A stretch of DNA of 64,000 nucleotides from Limnohabitans sp. T6-20 (GCF_003063505.1 NZ_NERW01000002.1:620001-684000); one strand, 5' to 3'; positions 25,164-34,044 are shown, counted from the stretch's first letter. Numbers and translations are program-made. Notes: generated by a model not told the origin, from the sequence alone.

Positions 25164-25204
25164 GGTCTATCTCCTAGGGTTGGGATTCGGTTTGATGAAG
25201 AAAA

Positions 25205-26290
25205 TCAGGCTTGACAGGCAAAACGCCACGCCAGCTCGGCCATGGGCTTGGCACCCGCGCCCGATGTTTTGGCTTGGTCACTGGACGCCGTGCCGTCTTC
25301 GACGCGTTTGGCAATGCCTTGCAAGATGGCCGCGATGCGGAACATGTTGTAGGCCAAGTAAAAGTTCCAGTCTTTGGCCAAGGCCTCGGGCGTGGTGAAG
25401 CCCGTGCGGTCGCAATAGCGGCGGATGTATTCGGCCTCGCTGGGGATGCCCAGAGCCTGCAGATCGAGCCCGCCAATCCCTCTGAATGTGCCCGGGCTGA
25501 TGTGCCAGGCCATGCAGTGGTAGCTGAAGTCTGCCAGCGGGTGGCCCAGCGTGGACAGTTCCCAGTCGAGCACGGCCATCACGCGGGCTTCGGTCGGGTG
25601 GAACATCAGGTTGTCCAGGCGGTAGTCGCCATGCACGATGCCCACCAGCGAGTCGTCTTGGGCGCTGGCCGGGATGTTTTTGGGCAGCCACTCGATCAAT
25701 TTATCCATCTCGGGGATGGGCTGCGTGATGGAAGCCGCGTACTGCTTGCTCCAGCGACCGATCTGGCGCTCGATGTAGTTGCCGGGTTTGCCGTAGCTGC
25801 TCAGCCCTTGTTTGGCGAAGTCAACCTTGTGCAAGGCGGCCATGACGCGGTTCATTTCGTCGTAAATCGCGCCACGCTCGGCGGGCGTCATGCCTGGCAA
25901 GGATTGGTCCCACAGCACACGGCCTTGCACGAATTCCATGACATAAAACGCCCGACCAATCACCGATTCGTCGTCACACAGAACGTGCATCTCGGCCACC
26001 GGCACATCGGTGCCGTGCAGGCCTTTCATCACGGCGAACTCGCGCTCAATCGCGTGCGCAGAAGGCAGCAACTTGGCCACGGGGCCGGGCTTGGCCCGCA
26101 TCACGTATTGGCGCGACGGCGTGATGAGTTTGTAGGTGGGGTTGGATTGCCCCCCCTTGAACATTTCCACGCTCAAGGGGCCCGCAAAGCCGGGGAGTCT
26201 GGCGCTGAGCCAGTTTTCCAAAGCCAGGACGTCGAAGGTGTGAGAGCCCGTGACAGGCCGGGTCCCCACGAAATGATCAAAAGCACTCAT
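25205..26290 (-). CDS. APH-family phosphotransferase (ACAD10/11 kinase-like)
   Basis: The 361-residue protein has the aminoglycoside-phosphotransferase-like kinase fold. The ATP-binding lobe has GGQSNPTYKLITPSRQYVMRAKP. The catalytic loop is VHGDYRLDNLMFHP, with the Brenner motif HGDxxxxN, and the metal-binding Asp is in VMAVLDWELSTLGHPLADF. These motifs are the acyl-CoA-linked branch that pairs with acyl-CoA dehydrogenase, not antibiotic resistance enzymes. It lies 41 bp upstream of the dehydrogenase on the same strand, and the two probably work on hydroxyacyl-CoA. Confidence 0.92.
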   Translation of the reverse strand: MSAFDHFVGTRPVTGSHTFDVLALENWLSARLPGFAGPLSVEMFKGGQSNPTYKLITPSRQYVMRAKPGPVAKLLPSAHAIEREFAVMKGLHGTDVPVAEMHVLCDDESVIGRAFYVMEFVQGRVLWDQSLPGMTPAERGAIYDEMNRVMAALHKVDFAKQGLSSYGKPGNYIERQIGRWSKQYAASITQPIPEMDKLIEWLPKNIPASAQDDSLVGIVHGDYRLDNLMFHPTEARVMAVLDWELSTLGHPLADFSYHCMAWHISPGTFRGIGGLDLQALGIPSEAEYIRRYCDRTGFTTPEALAKDWNFYLAYNMFRIAAILQGIAKRVEDGTASSDQAKTSGAGAKPMAELAWRFACQA

Positions 26291-26342
26291 GGGGCACCTG
26301 TGTCCGCTGCGTTCAGCGGTGATGGGTTAAAAAAAGAGCGTG

Positions 26343-27062
26343 TCAGTGGTCCGCGTTCACGATGGCCAGCAGGGCATCGCGGTCCAGCACCACCAAGCCA
26401 CCCGGCTCGATCCGGATGATCAGCTCGCGTTCCATTTGCTTGAGTTCCTGGTTCACGCGTTGACGTGAGGCCCCCAGCAATTGCGCCAATTCTTCTTGCG
26501 CCAGTTGCAAACTGATGCGCACGGCTTTGGCGTCCGACAAACTCGGCACGCCATAGCTGCGCAACAAGTGGTTGAGCTGTTTGGCCAGGCGCGCACGCAA
26601 GGGCAGGGTGTTGAGGTCTTCCACCAAACCATACAGCTGGCGAATGCGCCGTGACTGCAGTCGCAGCATGGCTTCGTAAAACTCGACGTGCTGTGACAGG
26701 ATTTTCTTGAAGTCGGCCTTGGCCACGTTCAAGGTGGTGGTGTCGCCGTGTGCATAGCAGTCGTGCGTGCGTCGGTCTCCGTCGAAGATCGACACATCGC
26801 CAAACCAGATGCCTGGCTCCACATAGGTCAGCGTGATCTGCTTGCCCGACACCGAGGTCGAGCTGACACGCACGGCGCCCTTGGCGCAGGCGATCCACTG
26901 CTCGGGTGGATCTCCCCGTGCAGCGAGCATGTCGCCATCTTTGTGTCGTTTGACGTAAGCGCATCGAAGTATGTCGTGACGTAGTGAAGGTGAAAGGCTT
27001 GAGAACCAGCGACCACTGTTGATCGCTTCTCTTTCCTCCATTGTCAGAATCGGTTCGTCCAT
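26343..27062 (-). CDS. Crp/Fnr-family transcriptional regulator
   Basis: The 239-residue regulator has an N-terminal cyclic-nucleotide-binding-like domain (about 20-140; MLAARGDPPEQWIACAKGAVRV, PGIWFGDVSIFDGDRRTHDC) and a C-terminal winged helix (QEELAQLLGASRQRVNQELKQMERE). There are no clustered N-terminal cysteines of the Fnr iron-sulfur type, so the effector is unknown. It lies 52 bp upstream of the kinase gene and within the acyl-CoA group. Control of fatty-acid-type genes is a reasonable but unproven guess. Confidence 0.9.
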   Translation of the reverse strand: MDEPILTMEEREAINSGRWFSSLSPSLRHDILRCAYVKRHKDGDMLAARGDPPEQWIACAKGAVRVSSTSVSGKQITLTYVEPGIWFGDVSIFDGDRRTHDCYAHGDTTTLNVAKADFKKILSQHVEFYEAMLRLQSRRIRQLYGLVEDLNTLPLRARLAKQLNHLLRSYGVPSLSDAKAVRISLQLAQEELAQLLGASRQRVNQELKQMERELIIRIEPGGLVVLDRDALLAIVNADH

Positions 27063-27119
27063 GCTCTGTCCTTTGAGTGACTGGTGATCGGATTTTTGTC
27101 GCCTGGGGGACCAGACGGC

Positions 27120-27899
27120 TTATTCGTATTGGGGTTTTTGCTTGTTCAAAAACGCTGCAATGCCAATGCCAGCATTGTTGTGGTGCAGGTTTTTGACAAA
27201 GTGGTCGCGTTCGCGGGCCAACTGTGCGTTCAGGGTGCTGTCGTCGGCATCCGACAACAACTCCTTGATGCTGGCCAATGCATTGGGTGCGCGGGCATTG
27301 ATTTGATCGGCCAGCTTCAGCGTTTCTGCCAGTGCTTGCCCCGCATCGGTCAATCGGTTGACCACGCCCAGTTGCTGCAGACGCTCGGCACCGATGCGTT
27401 CACCGCACATCAAGAGCTCGGTGGCCAGCTGGCGAGGCACAGTACGTGACAAGCTCCAGCTGCCGCCGCCGTCGGGCGACAGGGCAATGCCGCTGTAGGC
27501 CATCACGAACACGCTGTTGCGCGCCGCGACAATCATGTCGCAGGCCAGCGCCAGTGAAAAACCGGCTCCGGCCGCAGGCCCTTCCACGGCCGCGATGACG
27601 GGCTTGGGGAAGGTGCGGATGGCTTCGATCCAGTTGTGCAGGCCTTCGATGCTTTGCGCCTGATGCTCGGGCGGCAGCTGGCGGTTGTTTTGCAGGCGCT
27701 GCAAATTGCCGCCCGCGCTGAAGATGCCGTTGGCCCCGGTGATGACCACGCTGCGCACATCGGGGCTCGATTCGGCCACGCTCAGGGCTTCGACCCCGGC
27801 GGCGTACATCTCGGGCCCGAGGGCGTTGCGAAACTCGGGATTGCTGAGGGTCAGGATCAGTGTCTGACCTTCGCTGGTACTGAGCAGTTGAGCAGTCAT
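27120..27899 (-). CDS. Enoyl-CoA hydratase/isomerase (PaaG-like)
   Basis: The 259-residue crotonase-fold protein starts at the ATG at 27899; a longer frame to 27956 overlaps the upstream gene. It has the oxyanion-hole segments FSAGGNLQRL and GPAAGAGFSLALACDM. The second catalytic position lies in GIALSPDGGGSW, with Asp rather than Glu, as in PaaG-type isomerases. It begins 2 bp after the stop of the 3-hydroxyacyl-CoA dehydrogenase gene, so the two are one operon acting in beta-oxidation-like steps. A phenylacetate link is suggested by this pair, but the other paa genes are absent here. Confidence 0.9.
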   Translation of the reverse strand: MTAQLLSTSEGQTLILTLSNPEFRNALGPEMYAAGVEALSVAESSPDVRSVVITGANGIFSAGGNLQRLQNNRQLPPEHQAQSIEGLHNWIEAIRTFPKPVIAAVEGPAAGAGFSLALACDMIVAARNSVFVMAYSGIALSPDGGGSWSLSRTVPRQLATELLMCGERIGAERLQQLGVVNRLTDAGQALAETLKLADQINARAPNALASIKELLSDADDSTLNAQLARERDHFVKNLHHNNAGIGIAAFLNKQKPQYE

Positions 27900-27901
27900 C
27901 T

Positions 27902-29422
27902 TCAGTCTTCCGTGTGCATGAGCGACAGGCCAATCGCACCACGGCGGCGCAACCACGGGCTGGGGCGGTAACGCATGTCGCCATAGACGGTTTGCATGTT
28001 GAACAGCACTTCGAGGATGCTGTCCGGGCCAAAGCGGTTGCCCATGGCCAATGGCCCCAGCGGATAGGCCAGGCCCAGCGTGACGGCGGTTTCCAGGTCT
28101 TGCGGGGTGCAGATGCGCTGCTGACAGATGTCGGACGCGATGTTCACGATGGTGGCCACCACGCGTTGGGTGACAAAGCCGCCGCTGTCGCGGATGACCG
28201 AGACCGCTTTGCCGTCGCGCGCAAACAGGGCGTGCGCCGCGTCGCGCATGTCGGCACGGGTGGCGGGGTTGGTGGCCAGCACACGGCGCTTGGTGGCGCT
28301 GTCGTTGACCAGCATGTCGATGCCCACGGTGCGGGCCGGGTCCAGGCGCTCGACCACGGCCACGGTGGTGATGTCAAAGCCCAGCGGGGCGACGATGGTC
28401 AGCGCTTCTGGTGAGGGCGATGCGCCGGTTTCAATTTTCGCACCCAGGTCCTTGAGCAGTTGCAGCAGCTCCATGCGGCGCGCCGCACGCGGCGAGACCC
28501 ACACGGGCGGAATGGTGTCCACCACGGGCACGGGTGGTTCGGCGGGCACTTGCGCCACGCCGTCCACGTATTTGTAGAAGCCTTCGCCCACTTTTTTGCC
28601 GACCACGCCTCCGGCCAGGCGCTGGGCAGTGATCACGTTGGGACGGTAGCGCGGCTCTTCGTAATACTGGTGGTAAATCGCCTCGATCACATGGTGCGAG
28701 ACATCGAGTGCCGTCAGGTCAAACAGCTCGAACGGGCCGAGTTTGAAACCGACCTGGTCGCGCAGGATGCGGTCAATGGTGGCGAAATCAGCGATGCCCT
28801 CGCTCACGATGCGCAGGGCTTCGGTGCTGTAACCGCGCCCGGCGTGGTTGACGATGAAGCCGGGTGTGTCTTGTGCCTGCACGGGCGTGTGGCCCATCTG
28901 GCGGGCAAACTCAGACAAGCGCTCGCAAACAGCAGCGTCGGTCTTGAGGCCTGCGATGACCTCGACCACTTTCATCAGGGGCACGGGGTTGAAGAAGTGG
29001 TAACCGGCAAACTGGCCGGGGCGCTGCAAAGCGGCGGCAATCGCGGTCACCGACAGCGAGGAGGTGTTGGTCACCAGCACGGCGGTGGGTGCCAGCACTT
29101 TTTCCAGATCACTGAACAGGCTTTTCTTGATGTCGAGCTTTTCGACAATGGCTTCGACCACCAACTCGCAACCGGCCAGGTCTTGCAGGTTGGTGGCACC
29201 CAGCAGGCGGCTTTTGTGGCCGGCCACGGCTTCGGCCGTCAGTCGGCCTTTTTCCTGCAGCTTGTCCCATTGCTGGAACACCGCGTCGCGGGCTTTGGCG
29301 ATGGCTTCGGGCTGGGTGTCGTACAGCCAGACCTGGCTGCCTGCCTGGGCGGCGATTTGGGCAATGCCCCGGCCCATGGCGCCTGCGCCAATGATGGCGA
29401 CTTTTGAAAATGCGAGTGTCAT
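27902..29422 (-). CDS. 3-hydroxyacyl-CoA dehydrogenase (PaaH/PaaC-like)
   Basis: The 506-residue enzyme oxidises 3-hydroxyacyl-CoA with NAD. The N-terminal Rossmann domain begins KVAIIGAGAMGRGIAQIAAQAG. The catalytic His is in GYHFFNPVPLMKVVEVI. Two C-terminal 3HCDH domains follow (DTPGFIVNHAGRGY and DSGGFVTQRVVATIVN), giving the double-domain length of PaaH proteins. The ATG at 29422 fits the family start; the frame extends to 29509 without similarity. It precedes the enoyl-CoA hydratase by 2 bp. Confidence 0.93.
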   Translation of the reverse strand: MTLAFSKVAIIGAGAMGRGIAQIAAQAGSQVWLYDTQPEAIAKARDAVFQQWDKLQEKGRLTAEAVAGHKSRLLGATNLQDLAGCELVVEAIVEKLDIKKSLFSDLEKVLAPTAVLVTNTSSLSVTAIAAALQRPGQFAGYHFFNPVPLMKVVEVIAGLKTDAAVCERLSEFARQMGHTPVQAQDTPGFIVNHAGRGYSTEALRIVSEGIADFATIDRILRDQVGFKLGPFELFDLTALDVSHHVIEAIYHQYYEEPRYRPNVITAQRLAGGVVGKKVGEGFYKYVDGVAQVPAEPPVPVVDTIPPVWVSPRAARRMELLQLLKDLGAKIETGASPSPEALTIVAPLGFDITTVAVVERLDPARTVGIDMLVNDSATKRRVLATNPATRADMRDAAHALFARDGKAVSVIRDSGGFVTQRVVATIVNIASDICQQRICTPQDLETAVTLGLAYPLGPLAMGNRFGPDSILEVLFNMQTVYGDMRYRPSPWLRRRGAIGLSLMHTED

Positions 29423-29505
29423 GTCGAAAAAGTCAGAGTCAAAAGGAAATCGTGGACCGGTGTCACCGGTGCGTAACAGGCCATTATCGCCCCGCTTAAA
29501 GGGCC

Positions 29506-30702
29506 TCAACCGGGGGCGGGTAAGGGGTGCAGGCGTGCGTAGCGGGTGGCCAGCAGGCTCAGGGCCATGGCCAGCAACATGCCAACCAGGCTGAAATGTG
29601 GCAATGCCTCCAGACCACGCTGCACGATCACAGCCGCACCGATGGTGGCCCCCAGAGCCTGCCCGGCGTACATGGCCGAGGTGTTGAGTGCGATGGAGGC
29701 CGACGCCAGCCAGGGCGCTTGCCCCACCAGCCGGGCTTGCTGGGCCGAGTTGGATGCAAACACCCCCAAGCCCCAGGGCAACAGCACCACACCCATGGCC
29801 AGCCAGCTGTTGGCCCAGGGGGCCATGAGCATGCCGCAGCAGATGCAGCCCAGTGCCATCAGCACGGCCCGGGATGCGCCCACCCTGTCGATGTAATGCG
29901 AAAGCAGGGCGTTGCCGACAAAGCCCATGCCGCCGTAGCAGACCAGCAGCGCGCTGAACTGGGCCGGGTCGGTGTCAAAACGGGTGTGTATGTAGGGGGC
30001 CATGTAGCTGAACAGCACAAACTGCCCGCCTGCAGAGATCACGGTCACACTCAGTGTCACCAGCAAAGTGCGCGATGAAAGGATTTGCCGCCAGGCCGCC
30101 GCCGACAGGGCTGGGGGGACCACGCCATCGGGCATGCGCCGCCACAGCCACTGAGCGCCGACCAGAGAAAGTGCGGCAATCAGGCCCATGGACCAACGCC
30201 AGCCCAGCGTGCCGCCGATCCAGGCCCCCAAAGGCATGCCCAGCACCGAAGCCACCGACCAACCCAAAAACACAAACGTGATGGCCCGCCCGCGCTGATG
30301 CGCGGGCACCAGCAGCCCGATGCACGAGGCCGCCTGTGGGGTGAAGATGGCCGCCGACACCAACGCCAGAGAGCGCAACAGGGTGAGGCTGGCAAAGCCG
30401 GGGGCGAATGCGGCCAGCGCTTGCCACAGGCCGAACCACAGCAAGCTTCCTGCCAGCAATTTGCGCCGGTCCCAGCCAGCCACCAGCGCCGCAAACAAGG
30501 GCGCACCCAGACAAACCACCAGCGCACCCACAGATATCAGGTGCCCGGCCGTGGCCACCGACACCGAGAGGGACGAAACAATGTCATTGAGCACCCCGGC
30601 GGCAATCATGACGCCAGTGCCGATCACGATGTTGCCAAACATCATGGGCCACAAAACGCCCGGTAAACCGGCCTTGGGTGTGGGTGTGGTGGTTAGGTTC
30701 AA
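29506..30702 (-). CDS. MFS transporter, DHA1 (drug/arabinose efflux) type
   Basis: The 398-residue membrane protein has twelve predicted helices in two halves. Between helices 2 and 3 is the MFS motif A-like stretch GAPLFAALVAGWDRRKLLAG. Also visible is the DHA1-type LRSLALVSAAIFTPQAAS and VFLGWSVASVLGMPLGAWIG (motif C region). The relatives are AraJ/YdhP-like exporters. The substrate is unknown. It lies 83 bp upstream of the dehydrogenase gene on the same strand and may be its own unit. Confidence 0.9.
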   Translation of the reverse strand: MNLTTTPTPKAGLPGVLWPMMFGNIVIGTGVMIAAGVLNDIVSSLSVSVATAGHLISVGALVVCLGAPLFAALVAGWDRRKLLAGSLLWFGLWQALAAFAPGFASLTLLRSLALVSAAIFTPQAASCIGLLVPAHQRGRAITFVFLGWSVASVLGMPLGAWIGGTLGWRWSMGLIAALSLVGAQWLWRRMPDGVVPPALSAAAWRQILSSRTLLVTLSVTVISAGGQFVLFSYMAPYIHTRFDTDPAQFSALLVCYGGMGFVGNALLSHYIDRVGASRAVLMALGCICCGMLMAPWANSWLAMGVVLLPWGLGVFASNSAQQARLVGQAPWLASASIALNTSAMYAGQALGATIGAAVIVQRGLEALPHFSLVGMLLAMALSLLATRYARLHPLPAPG

Positions 30703-30730
30703 AGGGCGATTCTGCTGGGGTGCCGCGTTT

Positions 30731-31738
30731 TCAGCGCCGCACTTGCAATGCGCCAGGGTTGACGATGTTGGTCGGTGTGCCCTTGATGAAGTTCACCACG
30801 TTGTCAAACGCTGCGCCGAAATAGTGCTCGTAGCTGTCTTTTTCGACATACCCGATGTGGGGTGTGCAAATGCAGTTCTCCAGGCGCAGCAAGGCCGAGC
30901 CTTGCAAAATGGGTTCGGATTCGAAAACGTCGATGGCCGCCAAACCAGGGTGGCCGCGGTTCAAGGCCCCGATCAAGGCGTTGGGTTCGATCAGTTCGGC
31001 GCGTGACGTGTTCACAAACAAGGCGGAAGGCTTCATGCGGCCCAAATCATCGCTGGTCACGATGCCTTGAGTCGCCTCGTTGAAGCGCAGATGGAGTGAC
31101 AGCACATCGGCTTCTTCAAAAAAAGACTCGCGACTGGCGGCGGCACGGTAGCCATCCCGACTGGCTTTGGTGCGAGATTCATCGCTGCCCCAAACCATGA
31201 CATCCATGCCAAACGCCTTGCCGTAGCCCGCCACCAATTGGCCAATCTTTCCGTAACCCCAGATGCCCAGGGTTTTGCCTTTGAGCACCGTGCCCAAGCC
31301 AAAGTTGGCCGGCATGGACGCGGCTTTCAGTCCGGACTGCTGCCATGCCCCGTGTTTGAGGTTGCCAATGTATTGCGGCAAGCGCCGTGCTGCGGCCATG
31401 ATCAAGGCCCATGTCAGCTCCGCTGGCGCCACGGGCGAGCCCACACCTTCGGCGACAGCCACGCCTCGTTCCGTACAGGCCGCCAGATCGATGTGCCCGC
31501 CCAAGCGGCCTGTCTGGACAATCAGTTTCAAGCGGGGCAGTTTTTCGATCACGGCACGCGTCAACTGGGTGCGTTCTCGAATCAGCACGATGATGTCAGC
31601 GTCTTTCAAGCGCACCGAAAGCTGGCCAATGCCTTTGACGGTGTTGGTGTAGACCTTTGCCGGAAAATTTTCGAGTTTGGCTGCGCAACTGAGTTTGCGC
31701 ACCGCATCTTGGTAGTCGTCAAGGATCACAATGTTCAT
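30731..31738 (-). CDS. D-2-hydroxyacid dehydrogenase (NAD)
   Basis: The 335-residue enzyme belongs to the D-isomer-specific 2-hydroxyacid dehydrogenases. The NAD-binding fold has GKTLGIWGYGKIGQLVAGYG (GxGxxG). The catalytic residues are Arg in LFVNTSRAELIE, Glu in VFESEP and His in CTPHIGYVE. The family is clear. The substrate (glyoxylate, hydroxypyruvate or another 2-ketoacid) cannot be read. It is upstream of the MFS gene by 28 bp on the same strand. Confidence 0.92.
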   Translation of the reverse strand: MNIVILDDYQDAVRKLSCAAKLENFPAKVYTNTVKGIGQLSVRLKDADIIVLIRERTQLTRAVIEKLPRLKLIVQTGRLGGHIDLAACTERGVAVAEGVGSPVAPAELTWALIMAAARRLPQYIGNLKHGAWQQSGLKAASMPANFGLGTVLKGKTLGIWGYGKIGQLVAGYGKAFGMDVMVWGSDESRTKASRDGYRAAASRESFFEEADVLSLHLRFNEATQGIVTSDDLGRMKPSALFVNTSRAELIEPNALIGALNRGHPGLAAIDVFESEPILQGSALLRLENCICTPHIGYVEKDSYEHYFGAAFDNVVNFIKGTPTNIVNPGALQVRR

Positions 31739-31760
31739 CCCTCCATTGTGCCTTGACGGA

Positions 31761-31778
31761 GCGGCCTGATCAGGCCGC
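31761..31778. repeat. Perfect 18-bp palindrome between two gene ends
   Basis: GCGGCCTGATCAGGCCGC is a perfect palindrome lying 17 bp beyond the stop of the 113-residue gene and upstream of the dehydrogenase start. It lacks a T run, so it is a weak terminator candidate; a protein-binding site is equally possible. Confidence 0.5.
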
Positions 31779-31795
31779 CTGGGACGCTTTTGTGA

Positions 31796-32137
31796 TCAAA
31801 CGCGGGCTTGCGCGGCCTCCAGGGCCGCCAGCCTGTCCAGTTCGGCACAAACATCGGCCATGCGACCTGAAATCACCATGCGACCGGCACCTTTGACCCG
31901 TTGATCGCTTTCGGTGACCCGCAGGACACGCAGTGCGGGCGTGGTGGCAGCCGAGCGGGCGCAGCTGACTTGTGGCATGGCTTTCTGACCCGCTGGTGCA
32001 CAAACGGGTCGGCGTGTGGCCCAGACCGGACGCAAATAGGCGTTGGCGCGTTGGGGTTTGGCCGCCAAAGGTGCAGCGCGGTTGAAGTTGGAGAAGCCTT
32101 GAAAAAGACCCGAAAGAGCAAGCAGAGCGATTCCCAT
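31796..32137 (-). CDS. Small hypothetical protein downstream of lexA
   Basis: This 113-residue protein starts at the ATG at 32137, with GAAAGG 7 nt before it. A short hydrophobic N-terminus (GIALLALSGLFQGF) leads to a basic, Ala/Arg/Pro-rich middle with three cysteines or nearby pairs (RRPVCAPAG, PQVSCARSA). The clear C-terminal block is GRMVISGRMADVCAELDRLA. No function is known to me. It follows lexA on the same strand with 120 bp between, part of which folds into a stem-loop, so it may be in the lexA transcript. Confidence 0.68.
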   Translation of the reverse strand: MGIALLALSGLFQGFSNFNRAAPLAAKPQRANAYLRPVWATRRPVCAPAGQKAMPQVSCARSAATTPALRVLRVTESDQRVKGAGRMVISGRMADVCAELDRLAALEAAQARV

Positions 32138-32194
32138 GTGAAACCTTTCAAAAGCATGGAGGTTGGACACAGGCAGGATTGCTGAAAAAGCCCG

Positions 32195-32245
32195 TTGCAT
32201 CAGGGCTGACAAAAATAGGCTGTCAGCGCCCGCCACCTGATGCAA
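32195..32245. repeat. Nested inverted repeats just downstream of lexA
   Basis: Outer arms TTGCATCAGG (32195-32204) and CCTGATGCAA (32236-32245) pair perfectly over 10 bp. Inner arms CTGACA (32206-32211) and TGTCAG (32221-32226) pair over 6 bp. On the minus strand GCCC and GGGC followed by TTTTT just beyond could also act as a terminator. This lies 13 nt past the lexA stop. Confidence 0.65.
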
Positions 32246-32257
32246 CAAGCAGGTGCG

Positions 32258-32929
32258 TTACATCAGGAGCGTGTTGCGGATCAGACCCACGGCCAAACCT
32301 TCGATGTCAAAAGGTTCTTCGGGGTTGACCACAATGGTTTGGTAATCGGGGTTTTCGGGCAGCAGTTCAATGCCGCTGGCGGTCTTGCGCAGGCGCTTGA
32401 CCGTGACTTCATCACCCAATCGGGCGACCACGATCTGGCCGTTGCGGACTTCTTTGGTGGATTTGACGGCCAGCAAGTCGCCGTCCATGATGCCCGCGTC
32501 GCGCATGGACATGCCACGCACCCGCAGCAAATAGTCGGGTTGCTCGCTGAACAGGGTGCTTTCAATTTGGTAGGTCCGATCCACATGCTCTTGCGCGAGA
32601 ATGGGCGACCCGGCGGCCACGCGGCCCACCAGTGGCAAACTCAGCTGGCCCAGACCGGGCAGGGTGAGGCTGAACAAATCGGACGGTGCGCGCAGGCTGC
32701 TGCGGTTGCTGCCTTTGAGGCGAATGCCGCGCGAGGTGCCGCTGACCAATTCGATGGCCCCTTTGCGGGCCAGGGCCTTGAGGTGTTCTTCGGCGGCGTT
32801 GGCCGACTTGAAGCCCAACACGCTGGCGATTTCTGCACGCGTGGGAGGCGCACCGGTGTTGGCAATGGTGTTCTGGATGAGTTCCAGAATTTCTTGCTGC
32901 CGGGCGGTGAGTTTGGGGCTGTCGGTCAT
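32258..32929 (-). CDS. lexA: SOS repressor LexA
   Basis: The 223-residue LexA represses SOS genes and cleaves itself with RecA. It has an N-terminal winged helix ([43 protein letters not shown]), the cleavage bond Ala106-Gly107 in VAAGSP, the catalytic Ser141 ([10 protein letters not shown]) and Lys178 (VTVKRL). An AAGGAA precedes the ATG. Two LexA-box-like sites lie in its promoter. Confidence 0.98.
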   Translation of the reverse strand: MTDSPKLTARQQEILELIQNTIANTGAPPTRAEIASVLGFKSANAAEEHLKALARKGAIELVSGTSRGIRLKGSNRSSLRAPSDLFSLTLPGLGQLSLPLVGRVAAGSPILAQEHVDRTYQIESTLFSEQPDYLLRVRGMSMRDAGIMDGDLLAVKSTKEVRNGQIVVARLGDEVTVKRLRKTASGIELLPENPDYQTIVVNPEEPFDIEGLAVGLIRNTLLM

Positions 32930-32957
32930 GGCGGTTTCCTTGTGAGGACTGGATGAA

Positions 32958-32992
32958 CTGTTTTTTCATCCAGTGACTGTATTTTTAACCAG
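32958..32992. promoter_or_regulatory. Two LexA (SOS) boxes in the lexA/asparaginase gap
   Basis: CTGT-N8-CCAG occurs at 32958-32973 and 32977-32992. Each differs from the LexA consensus CTGT-N8-ACAG by one base. The first lies inside an inverted repeat, CTGGATGA (32949-32956) and TCATCCAG (32966-32973). Tandem boxes are usual for lexA autoregulation. Both genes start within 80 bp. Confidence 0.72.
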
Positions 32993-33009
32993 TTTTTGAG
33001 GCTGTGCAA

Positions 33010-33969
33010 GTGGTGGATGCAAAAAAAATTCAAAAAATAGTGGTTTTGGGCACAGGCGGCACCATCGCGGGCACGGCCGCCAGCGCCAGTGACCACACGG
33101 GCTACACCGCGGGGCAGCTGGGCGTTCAGCATTTGTTACACGCTGTGCCCGGCCTGAGCGATGCCCTGCAAGGCGATGCCCTGGTGTGTGAGCAGCTCGC
33201 CCAGCTGGACAGCAAAGACATGGACCATGCCACCTGGCAGGCGCTGGCGCAGCGCTGCACCCACTGGCTGGCTCAGAGCGATGTGGGCGGCATCGTCATC
33301 ACCCACGGCACCGACACGCTGGAAGAAACCGCCTGGTTTTTGCAACAAGTGCTGGACAGCCCCAAACCGGTGGTGTTGACCTGTGCCATGCGCCCCGCCT
33401 CGGCCCTCACGCCCGACGGCCCGCAAAACCTGCTGGACGCGATGGCGGTGGTGCGCGACCCGATGGCCCACGGTGTGTTGGCCGTCTGCGCTGGCCGCAT
33501 CCACAGCGCCCGTGATGTGCAAAAAGTTCATCCTTACCGGCTGGATGCCTTCAGCTCGGGCGATGCTGGCCCGCTGGGCTGGGTCGAACAAGGGCAGGTG
33601 CGCTGGGCATACCCATGCCAGTCTGCTGAGCAGCACCCCCATGCCCAACGGGCGCTGAACCAATCCGCCGCCGGCTGGCCCTGGGTGGCGGTGTTGCTCA
33701 GCCACGCGGGGGCCGATGCGCGTCAGGTCAGCGCACTGGTGGCAGCGGGGGTGAAAGGCCTGGTGGTGGCGGGCACTGGCAACGGCACGGTGCACCACCA
33801 CCTGCTGAACGCGTTGGCCCAGGCGCAGACCCAGGGCATGGCCGTGCGCCTGACGACCCGCTGCGCTGAAGGCCAGCTGGTGGGGCAACCGGCAGCGTTA
33901 CAGACGGCTCCTGGGGGGCTGAACGCCTGCAAGGCCCGCGTGAGCCTGATGCTTGATTTGATGGGCTAA
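33010..33969 (+). CDS. L-asparaginase (type I/II fold)
   Basis: The 319-residue amidohydrolase hydrolyses asparagine to aspartate and ammonia. Both active-site threonine motifs are visible, GTGGTIAG near residue 16 and VITHGTDTLEETA near residue 100. The later substrate segment MRPASALTPDGPQNLLDA is also present. No signal peptide is evident, so it should be cytoplasmic. The start is a GTG. GTG 33010 sits 8 nt after GAGG and is preferred to GTG 33004, which is only 2 nt away. It diverges from lexA and shares the SOS-box region. Confidence 0.9.
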   Translation: MVDAKKIQKIVVLGTGGTIAGTAASASDHTGYTAGQLGVQHLLHAVPGLSDALQGDALVCEQLAQLDSKDMDHATWQALAQRCTHWLAQSDVGGIVITHGTDTLEETAWFLQQVLDSPKPVVLTCAMRPASALTPDGPQNLLDAMAVVRDPMAHGVLAVCAGRIHSARDVQKVHPYRLDAFSSGDAGPLGWVEQGQVRWAYPCQSAEQHPHAQRALNQSAAGWPWVAVLLSHAGADARQVSALVAAGVKGLVVAGTGNGTVHHHLLNALAQAQTQGMAVRLTTRCAEGQLVGQPAALQTAPGGLNACKARVSLMLDLMG

Positions 33970-34015
33970 GGCCTCAGGAAGCCCCCAAGAGAAAACATTT
34001 CAGCAGTCCCTGAAC

Positions 34016-34044
34016 AACAAAGCCCCGCATTGCGGGGCTTTGTT
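34016..34044. terminator. Bidirectional terminator between asparaginase and adk
   Basis: AACAAAGCCCCGCA and TGCGGGGCTTTGTT are exact complements of 14 bp around a one-base centre and are followed by TT on the plus strand. It lies between the convergent asparaginase and adk genes. Confidence 0.88.

Noticed and set aside
25205..26290. Antibiotic resistance kinase reading of the APH-family gene
   Set aside because: Its motifs and its neighbour (acyl-CoA dehydrogenase) match the ACAD10/11-linked branch.
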